DNA of 64,000 bases from Hymenopus coronatus (GCA_030762935.1 CM060895.1:36930001-36994000), one strand, 5' to 3'. Shown: positions 1 through 11,838, counted from the stretch's first letter. Translations and numbers: made by a program. Notes: generated by a model from the sequence alone, not told the origin.

Positions 1-190
1 CCCTAAAGGGAGAGGTTCGATTCCCTCATTCGTTAGAGGCTGTAATTATCGTAATACGACCGCCCTTCCACGGTTATGGCGATAACCGATTTCTGAACTC
101 ACCCTTACCGTTGAGAACGTGACTACTGATGGTCGGGTTTCCGCCCGGCGTCACATCATAAAGAGCGAATTACTGCGAGGGCCCTTTTTT
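1..190 (+). mobile_element. Possible tRNA-derived SINE, 5'-truncated by window edge
   Basis: A B-box-like GGTTCGATTCC lies at about 14-24, and the following 150 bp are more GC-rich than the surroundings. This fits the tail end of a tRNA-like head plus SINE body. The A box would lie outside the window and no second copy was recognised, so the call is tentative. Positions 190-283 hold nothing recognisable. Confidence 0.35.
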
Positions 191-379
191 ATCTGCTGGG
201 AAAAGAATCGTTATCCAAGCTGCTTCCATTCTATACGCTTACCTTTGGTAAAATAACACTCACGAGGGACGTTTTACTTTCTTTATCACGTATGTACAAT
301 TTACAATCATTGTACCCAAAAAGTCGGGTACCAATATTTCATTGGAAATAGATATTTTGAGATTTCCTGAATTAAAAAT

Positions 380-1076
380 ATGATGTGTACCATTCACATG
401 ACTTTCTTTATATCCCCGCAACAAATTACTCTTAAAAAGTTTATGCTTCTATTTACTTCATGCTAATCAGAAAAAACTTAGCAGAAATAGTCTAATTACT
501 CGCTTCATTGTAAATAGAAGCGAAATAAAGGACAACCGTAGGTAGAAGCTGGTTGCTATGTCAATGAAGTTCTTTTGTTTATATGGATAGGAGTTGACAA
601 GTTCCTGTATGAGAAAAGTATACGTTTTTCATAGCAGAAACCAAAAATAAGAAATGTCTTAAAAACGACGAACTCCACGAAAAAAATGTATATAACATAA
701 ATTGTGTGCTTTAATGTGCTCTACATTTTTTGTGTAGTAATTTTTTGTCCATGTCTTACGATTTAGCAGTTATTCAAAATTTAGTAAAATTCATCCAGAA
801 TAAACTACACTTCAGAAGCTATTCCCAGAAAATTCAAGCTACACATTTTATTTGTCTCGTAAATATCTTTAATATACGAAATTTTAATCAAAATCGTTAG
901 AGCCGTTTTTGAGAAAATCAAAATTTTCGAAAAAAGTTCCATGTAAAGGGTAGTTGGGGGTGGGGCGATTTTTCTCAAAATCTTCGTGTCGCATCCCTGG
1001 AAGATACTAAACTTAAATACCAAGTTTGGTATTTTGCCGACTTTTCGTTTTTGAGTTATCGTGTTCACAGACACAC

Positions 1077-1157
<81 letters not shown>

Positions 1158-1292
1158 CCTTTTTGTGAAAATTCTTTTTTTGGATATTGGGGACCCTAAA
1201 ACATATATTTCCGGTGAAATCTCGGTATCGAATTTTTGGTGGAGTGCAATACTTTCTCTATACACTATGTACATAATGCGTATGGAGAAAGT
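380..1292 (-). mobile_element. HINE-like copy, full length
   Basis: Runs from the 3' end (TGATGTGTACC at 381) to the 5' palindrome ending GGAGAAAGT at 1292. It contains one of the longest internal (CA)n tracts, about 1076-1155. It is very similar to copies at 49.6-50.9 kb and so looks like a young subfamily. Cysteine-valine and threonine-histidine reading frames through the CA tract are artefacts. Confidence 0.9.
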
Positions 1293-2059
1293 AAACATTA
1301 GCAGAAATAATCTTATTACTTTCTTCCTTGTAAGTAGAAAGCACATAAGGGAGTAGCATAGGTTAAAGCGATAGTCAAAAGCTGGTTACTATGTGACTGA
1401 AGTTCCTTTGTTTGTATGGATATGAGTTGACAAAGTCCTGTATGAGAAAAGTTAAGATTTTCGAGCCTGAAAACCAAAACAAGGAATATCTCAAAAAGGA
1501 TCAACTCCAAGAAAAAAATGTATACAGCATAAATTGTGTGCTTTAATGTGCTCTACATTTTTTGTGCAGTAAGTTTTTGTCTATCTCTTACGGTTTGGCA
1601 GTTATACAAAATTTCGGAAAATTCACTCAGAATAAAGTAGTCTACAGAGGCTATTCCCAGAAAATTCAAAATATACATTTTATTTGTCGAGTAAATATGT
1701 TTAATATACGATATTTTAATCAAAACCGTTCGAGCCATTTTTTAGAAAATCAAAATTTTCGAAAAAAGTTCTATGTAAGGGTAGTTTGGGGTGGGGGATT
1801 TTTCTCAAAATCTTCGTGTCGCATCCCTGGAAGATTCTAAATTTAAATACCAAGTTTGGTATTTTACCGACTTTTCGTTTTTGAGTTATCGTGTTCACAG
1901 ACACACGGACACACACACACGGACCTTTTTCTGAAAATACTTTTTTTAGATAAAGGGTACACTAAAACATATATTTCCGGTGAAATCTCGGTATCGAATT
2001 TTTTGGCGGAGTGCAATACTTTCTCTATACACTATGTACATAGTTCGTATAGAGAAAGT
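1293..2059 (-). mobile_element. HINE-like copy, lacking its 3' terminal ~110 bp
   Basis: Begins abruptly at the conserved ATTAGCAGAAAT block and ends with the 5' palindrome (AGAGAAAGT at 2059). It is head-to-tail with the preceding copy. The CA tract is short (about 1901-1920). Confidence 0.85.
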
Positions 2060-2467
2060 AAAAAGCATTTCTAGAAAAAAGTCTGTGTGAGGACAGATAA
2101 TTCAGAAACGAAAAATCAGTTAAATACCAACCTTCGTATTTAAGTTTGGTACCTCCTAAGGATGCAAAGTAAAGATTTTCAAGAAAATCCTCCCCACTCC
2201 TAACTACCCTTTACAGGAAAATTTTTCGAAAAATTTTATTTTGTATTGCCTATATTAAAGATATTTACATGACATGCAAAAATATATATCTTGAATTTCC
2301 TAGGAATAGCCTTTGAACTCCTGTGAATGACTTTTACATGAATGCTAAACCGAACTTGCTCATACATAAAATGTAGATTTCCTCAGAACACTCAGTTTAT
2401 GTCCTTTATATTTTTGTTGTGGAGGTAACGGTTTCCGAGATATTTCTTTTTGCTTGTTTGAGTTTTA

Positions 2468-3772
2468 GGGGAAGGGGGGGCAGGATCGGGTATGTTACAA
2501 TAAATTATAATTGATCATAACATATAATGTTTTAAGAAATGCACTTTATTGTAAATTATTGTATCATGAATTGTGAACATTTTAAAACATGCGCTTTGTT
2601 GCCATCTTTTATCACATAGTAATATAAATTAAAAAGTTTTTGTCTGCAAAATACGGTTTTGCCCTTAGGGTAGGGGCAGAACCGTTAAAACGGCGGGTAC
2701 TACAGTTTTTCTGTGCTTAATAGTCATTACATTCAAAATATTTCAATGCCTTTTGGGGTCAACGTGTGCAAAGTTTATGGGCCTATCTGTTGCACTTCAC
2801 ACACTGAACTCATTTCGTTTTGTCTCGCTATATTTCTCCTTGCAATAAGAGCACTGGCTATTGCCAGAATTTTCGTTGCTATATTTGGCTTTCTTTGCTC
2901 TTGTTGTTTCACCAAACTTAGACTGAAGTGACTTTCTGCAAATTGCTGGTGATTAGGTTGAATATTTGCCTTTTTTTTTAAGCTCAACCTTATATGGTGA
3001 CTCTGTAAGGACAACTGTTTTCCAGCGACGTCTTCCTGGAGATGTGGAAAGTCTTTTAGCACAGGGAAATGGCAACACATATTTTGGTAAACTTGCAAAT
3101 GTTTATGGTTCAGCCGATATTGTTACTGGTGCAAGTCACTGGAGTATGTCTGGGTGGAAGGTGATGCGACATCCATTTGTACTGAAGAACATTCTAATTC
3201 TTTTAGAGGACACTGATCTCCAATTTGTGCCTCTGCAATTTTGGAGGGAAGAAGAGAGACTGACTCACAAGGCTGGGTATGCAGTGACCCCTCAGATGTT
3301 GATGCTGATGGCTGAGGAGAGTGTTGTTCTGCGGTTTCAGCTGGCATGAAGTCAACATCACTAAACTTGCTAGGACACAGGATTGGTGGGACCCGGTTAT
3401 GCTCCCCGCTTTTGCCCCCATGCGCCATTTTCTTCTTCTTAAGGCATACCACAATAACGACTTGCTTCCCGAATTGTAACGGCATTGAAAACAATACTTA
3501 AATCTTTGCAATTTAATGTAGTATAAGTAAAATATGTTGCTGTAGATATTTACCTCATAAACTCCAACTTCAAATTTCAGTTAAATTACTTCAAAACGCG
3601 GACATTTCTAATCATAAATATTAGACACAATAATGCGGCTATATTCTTCGAACTCCTGCTGCCGATATGAGAGTGCAGTTCAGTCAAGAAGTGGTAGATT
3701 TTTACACTTTCCAGTTTAAAAAATCCATCTACCCGATTGTGCCTCACTACGCGGTCCTGCCCCCCCTTCCCC
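2468..3772. mobile_element. TIR DNA transposon with TA target duplication
   Basis: The ends are inverted repeats: GGGGAAGGGGGGGCAGGA at 2468 and its exact complement ending at 3772, about 20 bp in all, with matching bases continuing after one mismatch. The flanks are GTTTTA on the left and TAAAATA on the right. Removing the element and one TA restores the HINE-like consensus GTTTTAAAATA, so the insertion has a TA duplication at a palindromic target. That duplication is typical of Tc1/mariner-related elements, but the 1.3-kb interior shows no recognisable DDE domain, so the superfamily is open. Confidence 0.75.
2775..3494 (-). pseudogene. Unrecognised coding-like frame inside the TIR transposon
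   Basis: One minus-strand frame is open over 240 codons except for a single TAA at 3123-3125. A plausible start is the ATG at about 3431, preceded by AAGAAGAAGAAA, a good initiation context. The product starts MAHGGKSGEHNRVPPILCPS and continues Ser/Pro/Gln-rich, with PSASTSEGS and KQQEQRKPN stretches, and no transmembrane segment or catalytic motif I recognise. The region is less AT-rich than the flanking repeats and ends 300 bp from each TIR, as expected for a transposon-encoded protein or captured exon with one disabling stop. An overlapping plus-strand frame at 2966-3349 is judged to be its shadow. Function unknown. Confidence 0.35.
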
Positions 3773-4161
3773 TAAAATAGTTATACTTTTCTCAAACAGA
3801 AGTCTTTTAGTGTTTCTTTTGTTTTACTCCTGGTCATACAAGGAAGCTAATTTCAATAACAAAGATATAGTGACAGCTTTTAAAACATTTGATTGTTCGC
3901 TTTAGCATATTATATTCCCGCATATCACTTTTACTAATAAGACACTATGTAATAAGACCCTTCCTCTAATCTTATATCGATAGCACGGAGTAAAAAGAAG
4001 AAGAATGTTCTGTAAGAAGTTTGTAGAGGAAGTCATATGAATGGAACATATTAGAGCGGCTCAGGAAGAGTGACATTGCTTTGAGAAATGGTTTCATCGA
4101 ATGCAATAATATATTGTATTAAAGGGGAATCTTTTGAAAAACAACAAAATCATTAATTTTT

Positions 4162-5007
4162 ACTTTCTCTGCACATACTATGTTCATAGTGTATAGAAAG
4201 ATATTGTATTGCACCCAAAAATTCCATACCGAGATTTCATCGGAAATACACGTTTTAGGGTCCCCTGTATAAAAAAACATTTAGTAAAATGTCCTTGTGT
4301 GTTTTGTGTTTATGTGTGTATCTGTGGGCAGCATAACTGAAAGAAACGAAAAGTATGTTAAATACCAAACTTGGTATTTAAGTTCAGTATCTTCCAAGGA
4401 TGTGACACGAAGATTTTCAAGAAAATTCCCGCACTTTCAACTACCTTTTACATGGAAAAAAAAATTAGAAAATTTTGATTTTCTCAAAAATGGCTCAAAA
4501 ATGTTGTATAAAATACCTTATATTAAAGATATTTACAGACAAATAAAATGTATATAATGAATTTTCTGGAAATAGTCTCTATAAATATCTATATTTTGGT
4601 TGAATTTTGCAGAATTTGACCGTAAGATAGACAAAAACTCACCACTCAAAAGTGTATATTTCGTTAAAGCACATAACTTGTCATATTTTCTTGAAGAGTT
4701 GCCCCTTTTCGAGATATTCATTTCTATTGGTTTAAGTTTCAGTTTTAAACTAATTAACTTTTCTCAAACGGGACCATGCAAAGGGAACTGCACTTCAATT
4801 GTTTCACATAGAGATCATCTTTAAAAGCATTTAACTATCACTTTAGACTAATGTAATTCCTAATTTATTTCCCATCTACTTACAAGGATGCAAGTAATAA
4901 GACCAAATCTGTTAATGGTTATCTCGATTAGCATGAAGATATAAAAGAATAGTTTGAACGTGGAACAGCTATTGATGGTTAGGTGAATGGAACACATAAG
5001 ATTTTTT
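4162..5007 (+). mobile_element. HINE-like copy, full length, old
   Basis: Starts at ACTTTCTCTG (4162) with a decayed palindrome, and the GT tract is reduced to a few units near 4295-4325. The terminal stem is weakened (GGTGAATGGAACACATAAG at 4982-5000). The left flank 4057-4161 shows nothing recognisable. Confidence 0.85.
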
Positions 5008-5080
5008 AAAATAATACTTGTTTGATTTTTTAAATATGTCCAGTGTTTCCACTGTATTATAAACTAAACATAATTTGAGA

Positions 5081-5330
5081 CTGCCTCCGTGGTCGAGTGA
5101 TCAGCGAGCTGACTTCTCACCCGGGGGTCCCGGGTTCGATTCCCGGCTAGGGTGGGGAATTTTCCGTTATCCCCCATAGAGTGTGGAAGTATGAATGTGA
5201 ATATGCGTATGTTTAGTAATATAAAGTGTATTAAACTAATGTTCTGAACATACAGTTTCACAAGTCAAAGTCCCCGATATAACCATTGATGTTAAAGGGG
5301 GCTATACAAATGAAACAATAATAAAAAAAA
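5081..5330 (+). mobile_element. tRNA-derived SINE, type B
   Basis: The tRNA-like head has an A-box-like TGGTCGAGTGATCAGCGAG and a B box GGGTTCGATTCCC (about 5129-5141). A body follows with AAGTCCCCGATATAACC, and the A-rich tail ends at 5330. The same body occurs at 18830-19058 and 39385-39480. A HINE-like copy begins directly in the A tail. It is not a tRNA gene: no acceptor stem closes around the head. Confidence 0.8.
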
Positions 5331-6149
5331 TCTGATGTGTTCCATTCACATGACTTTCTCTATATCACTGCAACAAATTATTCTATTTACTTCATCTAAT
5401 GGAGCAAAAATTAGCAGAAATAGTCTTATTACTTGCTTCCTTGTTAGTAGAAGCGAACTAAGAGGGTACCATAGGTTAAAGTGATAGTCAAAAGATGGTT
5501 GCTCTGCGACTGAAGTTCCTTTGTTTGTATGTATGGACACGAGTTCACAAATTCCTGTATGAGAAAAGTATGTCTTTATAGCTGAAAAAAAGACAAGGAA
5601 TATCTCAAAAACAATCAGCTCCACGAAAAAAATGTATGTAACATAAATTGTGTGTTTTAAGGTGCTCTACATTTGTTGTGTGGTAAGTTTTTGTCCACCT
5701 CTTACGGTTTAGTAGTTATGCAAAATTCTGTAAAATTGACCGAGAATAAAGTAATCTTCAGAGGCTATTCCAAGAAAAATCAAAATATACATTTTATTTG
5801 TCATGTAAATATGTTTAATATACGATATTTTAATCAAAATCGTTAGAGCCATTTTTTAGAAAGTCAAAGTTTTCGAAAAAAGTTCCATGTAAAGGGTAGT
5901 TTGGGGTGGGGGGATTTTTCTCAAAATCTTCGTGTCGCATCCCTGGAAGTTTGGTATTTTACCGACTTTTCGTTTTTGAGTTATCGTGTTCACAGACACA
6001 CGGACACACACGGACCTTTTTCTGAAAACACTTTTCTTTGGATACAAGGGACACTAAAACATACATCCAGTGAAATCTCGGTATCGAATTTTTTGGTGGA
6101 GTGCAATACCTTCTCTATACACTATATACATAGCATGTATAGACAAAGT
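5331..6149 (-). mobile_element. HINE-like copy, full length
   Basis: Starts with TCTGATGTGTTCC in the A tail of the upstream SINE and ends at the palindrome (GACAAAGT, 6149). It is head-to-tail with the next copy. Confidence 0.9.
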
Positions 6150-7027
6150 AAAATCTGATGTGTTAAACTCACATGACTTTCTCTAGCCGTTTTACAAACT
6201 TCTTACATAAGATTATTCTTCTTTCTGCACCTTGCTAATCGAGGTATTCAGCACAATGTTCTTATTACTTAGTTCCTTATAAGTAGGAAGAAAATAAGGG
6301 AATACACTAGGCTAAATCGATAGTCAAATGTTTTAAAAGATGTCCTTATGCGATTGTCATTAAAAATCGCTTCTTTTCTTGGCCAGGAATAGAATAAAAG
6401 AAAAACGGACACTCCCATCTTAGAAAAGTATAAGTACTTCACAACTGAAACTGAATACCTCGAAAACGGTAAGCTTCACGAAAAAAAATATATATATGAC
6501 GTAAATTGTGTATTTTAACAAGGCCTACATTTTTTGAATAATAAGTTTTTGTCTATCTCTTACGGTTTATTATTTATGCTAAATTAAGCAACATTCATCC
6601 AGTATAAACAGGTCCTTAGAAGCTATTCCCAGAAAATTCAAGATATACATTTTATTTGACAGGTAAATATCTTTAATATATGATATTTTAATCAAAATCG
6701 TTAGAGCCATTTTTAAGAAACTCAAAATGTTCGAAAAAAGTTCCATGTAAAGGGTAGTTTGGGGTGGGAGGATTTTTCTCAAAATCTTCGTGTCACATCC
6801 CTGGAAGATACTAAACTTAAATACCAAGTTTGGTATTTTACCGACTTTTCGTTTTTGAGTTATCGTGTTCACAGACAAACGGACACACTGACCTTTTTGT
6901 GAAAATGCTTTTTTTGGTTACAGGGGACTCTAAAACATATATTTCCAGTGAAATCTCGGTATCGAATTTTTTGGTGGAGTGCAATACCTTGTCTATACAC
7001 TATATACATAACATGTATAGAGAAAGT
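6150..7027 (-). mobile_element. HINE-like copy, full length
   Basis: Directly follows the preceding copy in the same orientation. The CA tract is nearly absent. It ends at AGAGAAAGT (7027), followed by an A-rich run (7028-7065) interrupted by single C residues. Confidence 0.9.
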
Positions 7028-7163
7028 AAAACAAAAAAACAAAAAAAACAAAAAAAAAAAACATAATTTGAAGTTTCCTTGATGCCAACAAGTACAGAGA
7101 AGCAGTGTTCTGATTTTTGGGGGGTTTTGGATGCACGTGCGCTACACATCCATGTGATTACAT

Positions 7164-7580
7164 TTAGGTTACCTGGGTATTTGTTGTTTTATCCTGAACA
7201 TATACTTGGTGTCTCGTTAAGACTTTTTTCCTGGAAGCACTTGAAACTTTTGTTTTGATCCCCGAGGCTGTTTGGTTTGCACGACCTTCTGGGAACCGGG
7301 TTGTTAACCACGCAATACTACCAACTGTCACAGCTTTGTCTACCACTCCACCTGTAGCGAAGGCGATGAACTTGCTTAAGACGGAACTTAATGTCCTGGA
7401 GATGTCTCAAGCGATGCCATAAACTTTTAACACTCCGAGCCTGAATAAATACACTGTTTCTTGCTTTTCATTTTCTGCTCTGTCTCGGATGCCTTGAGCC
7501 TGCTTTCTTCACATCCATAACAACTAAACCTACAGACTGACCCGAAAGTCCTGCAATAGGGGAAAAATCACCTGCATTTC
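7164..7580 (-). pseudogene. Unrecognised coding-like island
   Basis: This stretch is clearly richer in G+C than its neighbours. The frame 7164-7406 is open for 80 codons and reads VVDKAVTVGSIAWLTTRFPE and onward to KTTNTQ, where CAG/GTAACC could be a splice donor. A second minus frame upstream reads IAGLSGQSVGLVVMDVKKAG, has one TGA, and then stays open into RLRHLQDIKFRLKQVHRLRY. The two overlap with a shift, as in a frameshifted gene remnant or two exons. A possible acceptor (TTTTCCCCTATTGCAG) lies at about 7552-7567. No domain is recognised. Confidence 0.3.
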
Positions 7581-7600
7581 TCTACCTACTTTCGTTTATT

Positions 7601-8416
7601 ACTTTCTCTACATGTACTATGTACATAGTGTATAGAGAAGGTATTGTAATGTACCCAAAAATGCGATACAGGGATTTCACCGGAAATACATGTTTGGGCC
7701 CCCCTGAATCCAAAAAAAAAAAAACATTTTTGGAAAAAGGTCTGTCTGTGTGTCTGTGGACAGCATGGCTCAAAAACGAAAATACCGTTAAATACCAAAC
7801 TTGGTGTTTAAGTTTCGTATCTTCAAAGGATGCTACACAAAGATTGTTAAGAAAATCACCACACTCTCAACGACATGAATCTTTTTTTCAAAAATTTTGA
7901 GTTTACTCAAAAATGGCTCTAACGATTTTGATTAAAATATTGTATATTAAAAATATTTACCTGATAAATAAAATGTATATCTTAAATTTTCTGGGAATAG
8001 CATCTGAAGACTACTTTATTCTGGATGAATTCTGCATAACTGCTAAACCATAAGAGAGACAAAAACTCACTACACAATTTATGTTATATACATTTTTTCG
8101 TGGGGTTGATGGCTTTTGTGATATACCTTGTTTTTGGTTTCACCTTTGAAAAATATACTTTTCTCATACAGGAATTTGTCAACTCCTGTCCATACAAACA
8201 AAGGAACTTGAGTCATATAGCAACCAGCTTTTGACTATCATTTTAACCTATGATACTCCCTTATTTCGCTTCTACTTAAAAGGAAGCAAATAATAAGACT
8301 ATTTCTGCTAATTTTTCTGAATTAGCATTTAGTAAATAGAAGCACAAGCTTTTTAACAATAGTTATTTGCAGAGCTGTAGAGAAAGTCATGTGACTGAAA
8401 CACATCAGATTTTTTT
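7601..8416 (+). mobile_element. HINE-like copy, full length
   Basis: First copy of a plus-strand head-to-tail block that continues to 13.84 kb. ACTTTCTCTA starts at 7601 and the palindrome centre CTATGTACATAG lies at 7617-7628. The 3' end is CACATCAGA plus T run at 8401-8416. The GT tract is short. Confidence 0.9.
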
Positions 8417-8455
8417 GCATAGTTAAATATATTATTCTTAGGATATCTATTACAA

Positions 8456-9600
8456 TTTCCACATAGTACATAGTGTATACGAGAAAGTATGTTTTGAATT
8501 CCACCCAAAAGAATCGAAACCAAGATTACATGAAAGTCAACCACAAACCACCCTTTAGATGGAAGAAATATAGAACATTTTGATTTTCTAGAAAATGGTC
8601 ATCGATTTTTACTTTCTCAATACCACTATGTACATAGTGTATAGAGAAGGTAGAGCACTCCACCAAAAAATTCGATACCGAGATTTCATCGGAAATATAT
8701 GTTTTACGGTCCCCTGTATCCAAAAAAAAGTATTTTCAGAAAAAGGTCCGTGTGTGTGTGTCCGTGTGTCTGTGAACACGATAACTCAAAAACGGAAAGT
8801 CGGTAAAATACCAAACTTGGTATTTTAAGTCTAGTATCTTCCAAGGATGCGACACGAAGATTTTAAGAAAAATCTCCTCACCCCAAACTACCCTTTACAT
8901 GGAACTTTTTTCAAAAATTTTGATTTTCTTAAAAATGGCTCTAACGATTTTGATTAAAATATCACATATTAAAGTTATTTACCTGACAAATAAAATGTAT
9001 ATCTGGGATTTTCTGGGAATAGCCTCTGAAGATTACTTTATTCTGGACGAATTTTACGGAACTTTGCATAGCTGCTAAACCGTAAAACATAGATAAAAAC
9101 TTACTACACAAGAAATGTAGAGCACTTTAAAAACCCACAATTTATGTTACATACATTTTTTCGTGGAGTTGATCGTTTTTGAGATATTCATTGTTTTTGG
9201 TTTCAGCTATGAAAAACTTACTTTTCTCATATAGGAATTTGTCAACTCCTGTCTATATAAACAAAAGAACTTCAGTCACATAACAACCAGCTTTTGACTA
9301 TTACTCCCTTATTTCGCTTCTACTTACAAGGAAACAAGTAATAAGATTATTTCTGCTAATTTGTTCTCAAGTAGCATGAAGTAATTTGTTGCAGAGATGT
9401 AGAGAAAGTCATGTGAATGGTATACATCAGATTTTTATTAAACTACGCACATTAAACATACTTGTACGACATATATCTAGAATTTTCTGAAAATAGCTCT
9501 GAGGACCTCTTCGTACTGGATGGCTTTTGCAAACTGGGTGACCCGTAAGAAATAAACAATACCTTAGCAGACAAAAACAATTTATGTCGTATACTTTTTT
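8456..9600 (+). mobile_element. HINE-like copy, internally deleted and split
   Basis: Segments 8456-8610 and 9437-9600 form one host copy. The first runs from the palindrome region, lacks the microsatellite block, and stops at ATCGATTTTT. The second resumes with ATTAAAC, exactly where the consensus continues (CGATTTTGATTAAA). The full-length copy 8611-9436 lies between. Confidence 0.75.
8611..9436 (+). mobile_element. HINE-like copy nested in an older copy
   Basis: Complete from ACTTTCTC (8611) to CATCAGATTTTT (9436), inserted in a T run of its host. The host sequence is continuous across it without a visible target duplication. Confidence 0.9.
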
Positions 9601-10429
9601 ACTTTCTCTACAGGTACTATGTACTTAGTGTATATGAAAGGTATTGTATTGCACCCAAAATTTCGATACCGAGAATTTACCGGAAATACATGTTTTGTGT
9701 CCCACTGAATCCAAAAAAAAAAAAAAAAAAAGCATTTTGGAAGAGGTTCCGTGTCTGTATGTCTGTCTGTGGACAGCATAGCACAAAAACGAAAAGACCG
9801 TTAAATATCAAACTTGGTATTTAGGTTTTGAATCTTCCAAGTATGCGACACGAAGATTTTCAAGAAGATCCCCCCCACCCCAACTACCCTTTACATGGAA
9901 AAATTTTCGAAAATTTTGATTTTATAATTAAAAATATTTACGCACCAAATGAAATGTATATTTTGAATTTCCTGGGAATAGCGTGAAGAACCTCTTTATT
10001 CTGGATGAACTTTTTCGAATTTTGCTTAACTGCTAAACCGTAAGAGGTAGACAAAAACTTAACACACAGAAAATGTAGATCTCGTTAAAACACACAATTT
10101 GTGTTATATACATTATTTTCGTTGAGTTGACTGTTTTTAAGATATTCCTTGTTAGTCGCAGCTTTCTCATACGGGAATTTGTCAACTCCTGTTCATACAA
10201 CTAAGGTACTTCAATCACATAGCAACCAGCTTTTAAAATATTGGACCATCGGTTTATCTTACCGCACTCCCTTATTTCCCTTCTATTTAAATGGAAGCAA
10301 GTAATAGGACCCTTTCTGCTAATTTTTTTCTCGAATAGCATTACGTAAAGAGAACAATAAGCATTTTAACAATAATTCATTGTAGATATGTAGAGAAAGT
10401 CATGTGAATGAAACACATCAGATTTTTTT
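9601..10429 (+). mobile_element. HINE-like copy, full length
   Basis: Starts exactly after a TTTTTT run and ends CACATCAGA plus T7. The GT tract is minimal. The host segment to its left is recognisable but does not resume on the right. Confidence 0.9.
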
Positions 10430-10481
10430 ACATGGTTTAAACAAATATTCTTACAATAGCTTATAGCTTAAAAAAGAAAAG

Positions 10482-11170
10482 AAAAAAAAAAGTCCGCCCG
10501 CACGGTTAAACCCAAATCGAGACGATTAAGTTCAATACTTTCAAGGTTGCGACAATATATTTTCAAAAAAATCTTCCCACCCCAAACTACTCTTTACCTG
10601 AAAAAAATAAGAAAATTTTGATTTTCCAAGAACTGGTTAACGAAGTTTATTAAAATACCACATATTAAACATACTTTCATGAGAAAATTAATACCTTGAA
10701 TTCTCTGAGAATAGTCGCTGAAAATGTCTTAATTATGAATGAATTTGTATAAGTAATAAACCGTAACAAATAGTCAAAACTGTAGCACGCAAAAACACAG
10801 TTATTTTATATATTTTGTAGAGTTAACCACATCCGAAAAAATCTCTGTTAATGGTTTCAATTTTACAGCACTTAAAACTTTTCTCAAGCGGGAAAATGTC
10901 ATTCGTATCATCTCTCTTTTGTTTTACTCATGACCATACAAAGAGAACCGAATTTCAATGTCAATCGCATAGCGACAGCTTTAAATGACCTGACTATGGC
11001 TTTAGCCTAATATATTCCCTTTTTTTCTTTCTACTTACAAGGAAACAAATAATAAGACCATTAATTATTCGATTGCCATGATGTAGGTAAAAGAAAACCC
11101 TGTTTTAAGAAAAAAGTTTGTTTGCAGAACTGGTAGAGAACGTCTTCTGAATGGAATATATCTGTTTTTT
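10482..11170 (+). mobile_element. HINE-like copy lacking 5' ~130 bp
   Basis: Begins at the block after the A run (AAAAAGTCCGCC) and continues to a decayed 3' end (GAATGGAATATATCTG). It is an older, diverged copy. Positions 10430-10481 are A-rich and unassigned. Confidence 0.8.
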
Positions 11171-11185
11171 TATATTGTAATCTAT

Positions 11186-11830
11186 ATGGAAATACTTGCT
11201 AGATTTCACCGGAGATATATGTTTTAGGGTCCCCTGTATCCAAAAAAAAGTATTTTCCGAAAAAGTTCCGTTTTATTTTCTCAAAATGTTAGTACTGATT
11301 TTAATTAAAATAATAGTATATGAAAGATATTTACCTGACAAAATGTTTATCTTGAATTTTCTGGGAATACTCTTTAAAAATCTCTTTATTCTGGATGAAT
11401 TTTGCTGAATTTTGCATAATGGATAGACAAAAACTTACTACATAAATGATGTAGATTTCACTAAGACAAAATTTATCTCATATGCTTTTTTTTTTTTTTT
11501 TTTTTTTTTTTTGTGTGGAATTGACAATTTCTGAAATATTTCAGGTTATTTGTTTCAGCTTTAAGATGCTTAAACCTTACTCACACTTTTCTCCTGGCCA
11601 TGCATAGAAACGGATTTCAACCACATGGCAACGAGCTTTTAAAAGAGTTTACTAATTCTTTAGCCTAGTGTATTCCCTTATTTCCCCACTGCTTACACGG
11701 AGGCAAGTAATTAATACAATTTATGCTAATGTTAATTTCTATCATCATATAGTATTTAGAAGAATATGCTTTTTAACAATAATGTGTTACAGTAATGTAG
11801 AGAAAGTCATGTGAATAGAACACATCAGTT
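11186..11830 (+). mobile_element. HINE-like copy with internal deletion
   Basis: The 5' palindrome is missing. The sequence jumps from just before the microsatellite block (AAAAAGTTCCG, about 11270) to the TTTTCTCAAAATG block, losing the GT tract and the AAATACC palindrome. A T run lies at 11486-11513. The tail is almost identical to that of the fragment at 13543-13840. Confidence 0.8.
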
Positions 11831-11838
11831 TGTTTTTT

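Larger units (their letters stand above)
284..4056 (+). mobile_element. HINE-like copy, split three ways by later insertions
   Basis: Segments 284-379, 2060-2467 and 3773-4056 join into one diverged plus-strand copy. The first segment carries the ACTTTCTTTA start and stops in the A run before the conserved GCATTTT block, which resumes at 2060. Two minus copies (380-2059) sit in that A run. A TIR transposon (2468-3772) sits between GTTTTA and TAAAATA further on. The 3' end at 4040-4056 reads GTCATATGAATGGAACATATTAG, seen here in part as TCATATGAATGG, a decayed terminal stem-loop. Confidence 0.75.

Noticed and set aside
805..1356. Open frames made of Cys-Val or Thr-His repeats (also at 49.4, 50.6, 60.4 kb)
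   Set aside because: They are translations of the CA/GT microsatellite and adjoining repeat. The same frames recur in every HINE-like copy and carry stops in most.
2966..3349. 127-codon plus-strand protein
   Set aside because: It overlaps the better-supported minus frame. No recognisable motif, and its start lies in low-complexity T-rich sequence.
5081..5160. tRNA gene (likewise 23763, 33460, 37029)
   Set aside because: A and B boxes are present, but acceptor stems do not close and a SINE body follows. Each belongs to a repeated SINE family.
7028..7065. Retroposed poly-A tail
   Set aside because: The A-rich run has regularly spaced C residues and follows a HINE-like 5' end. No retroelement body precedes it.
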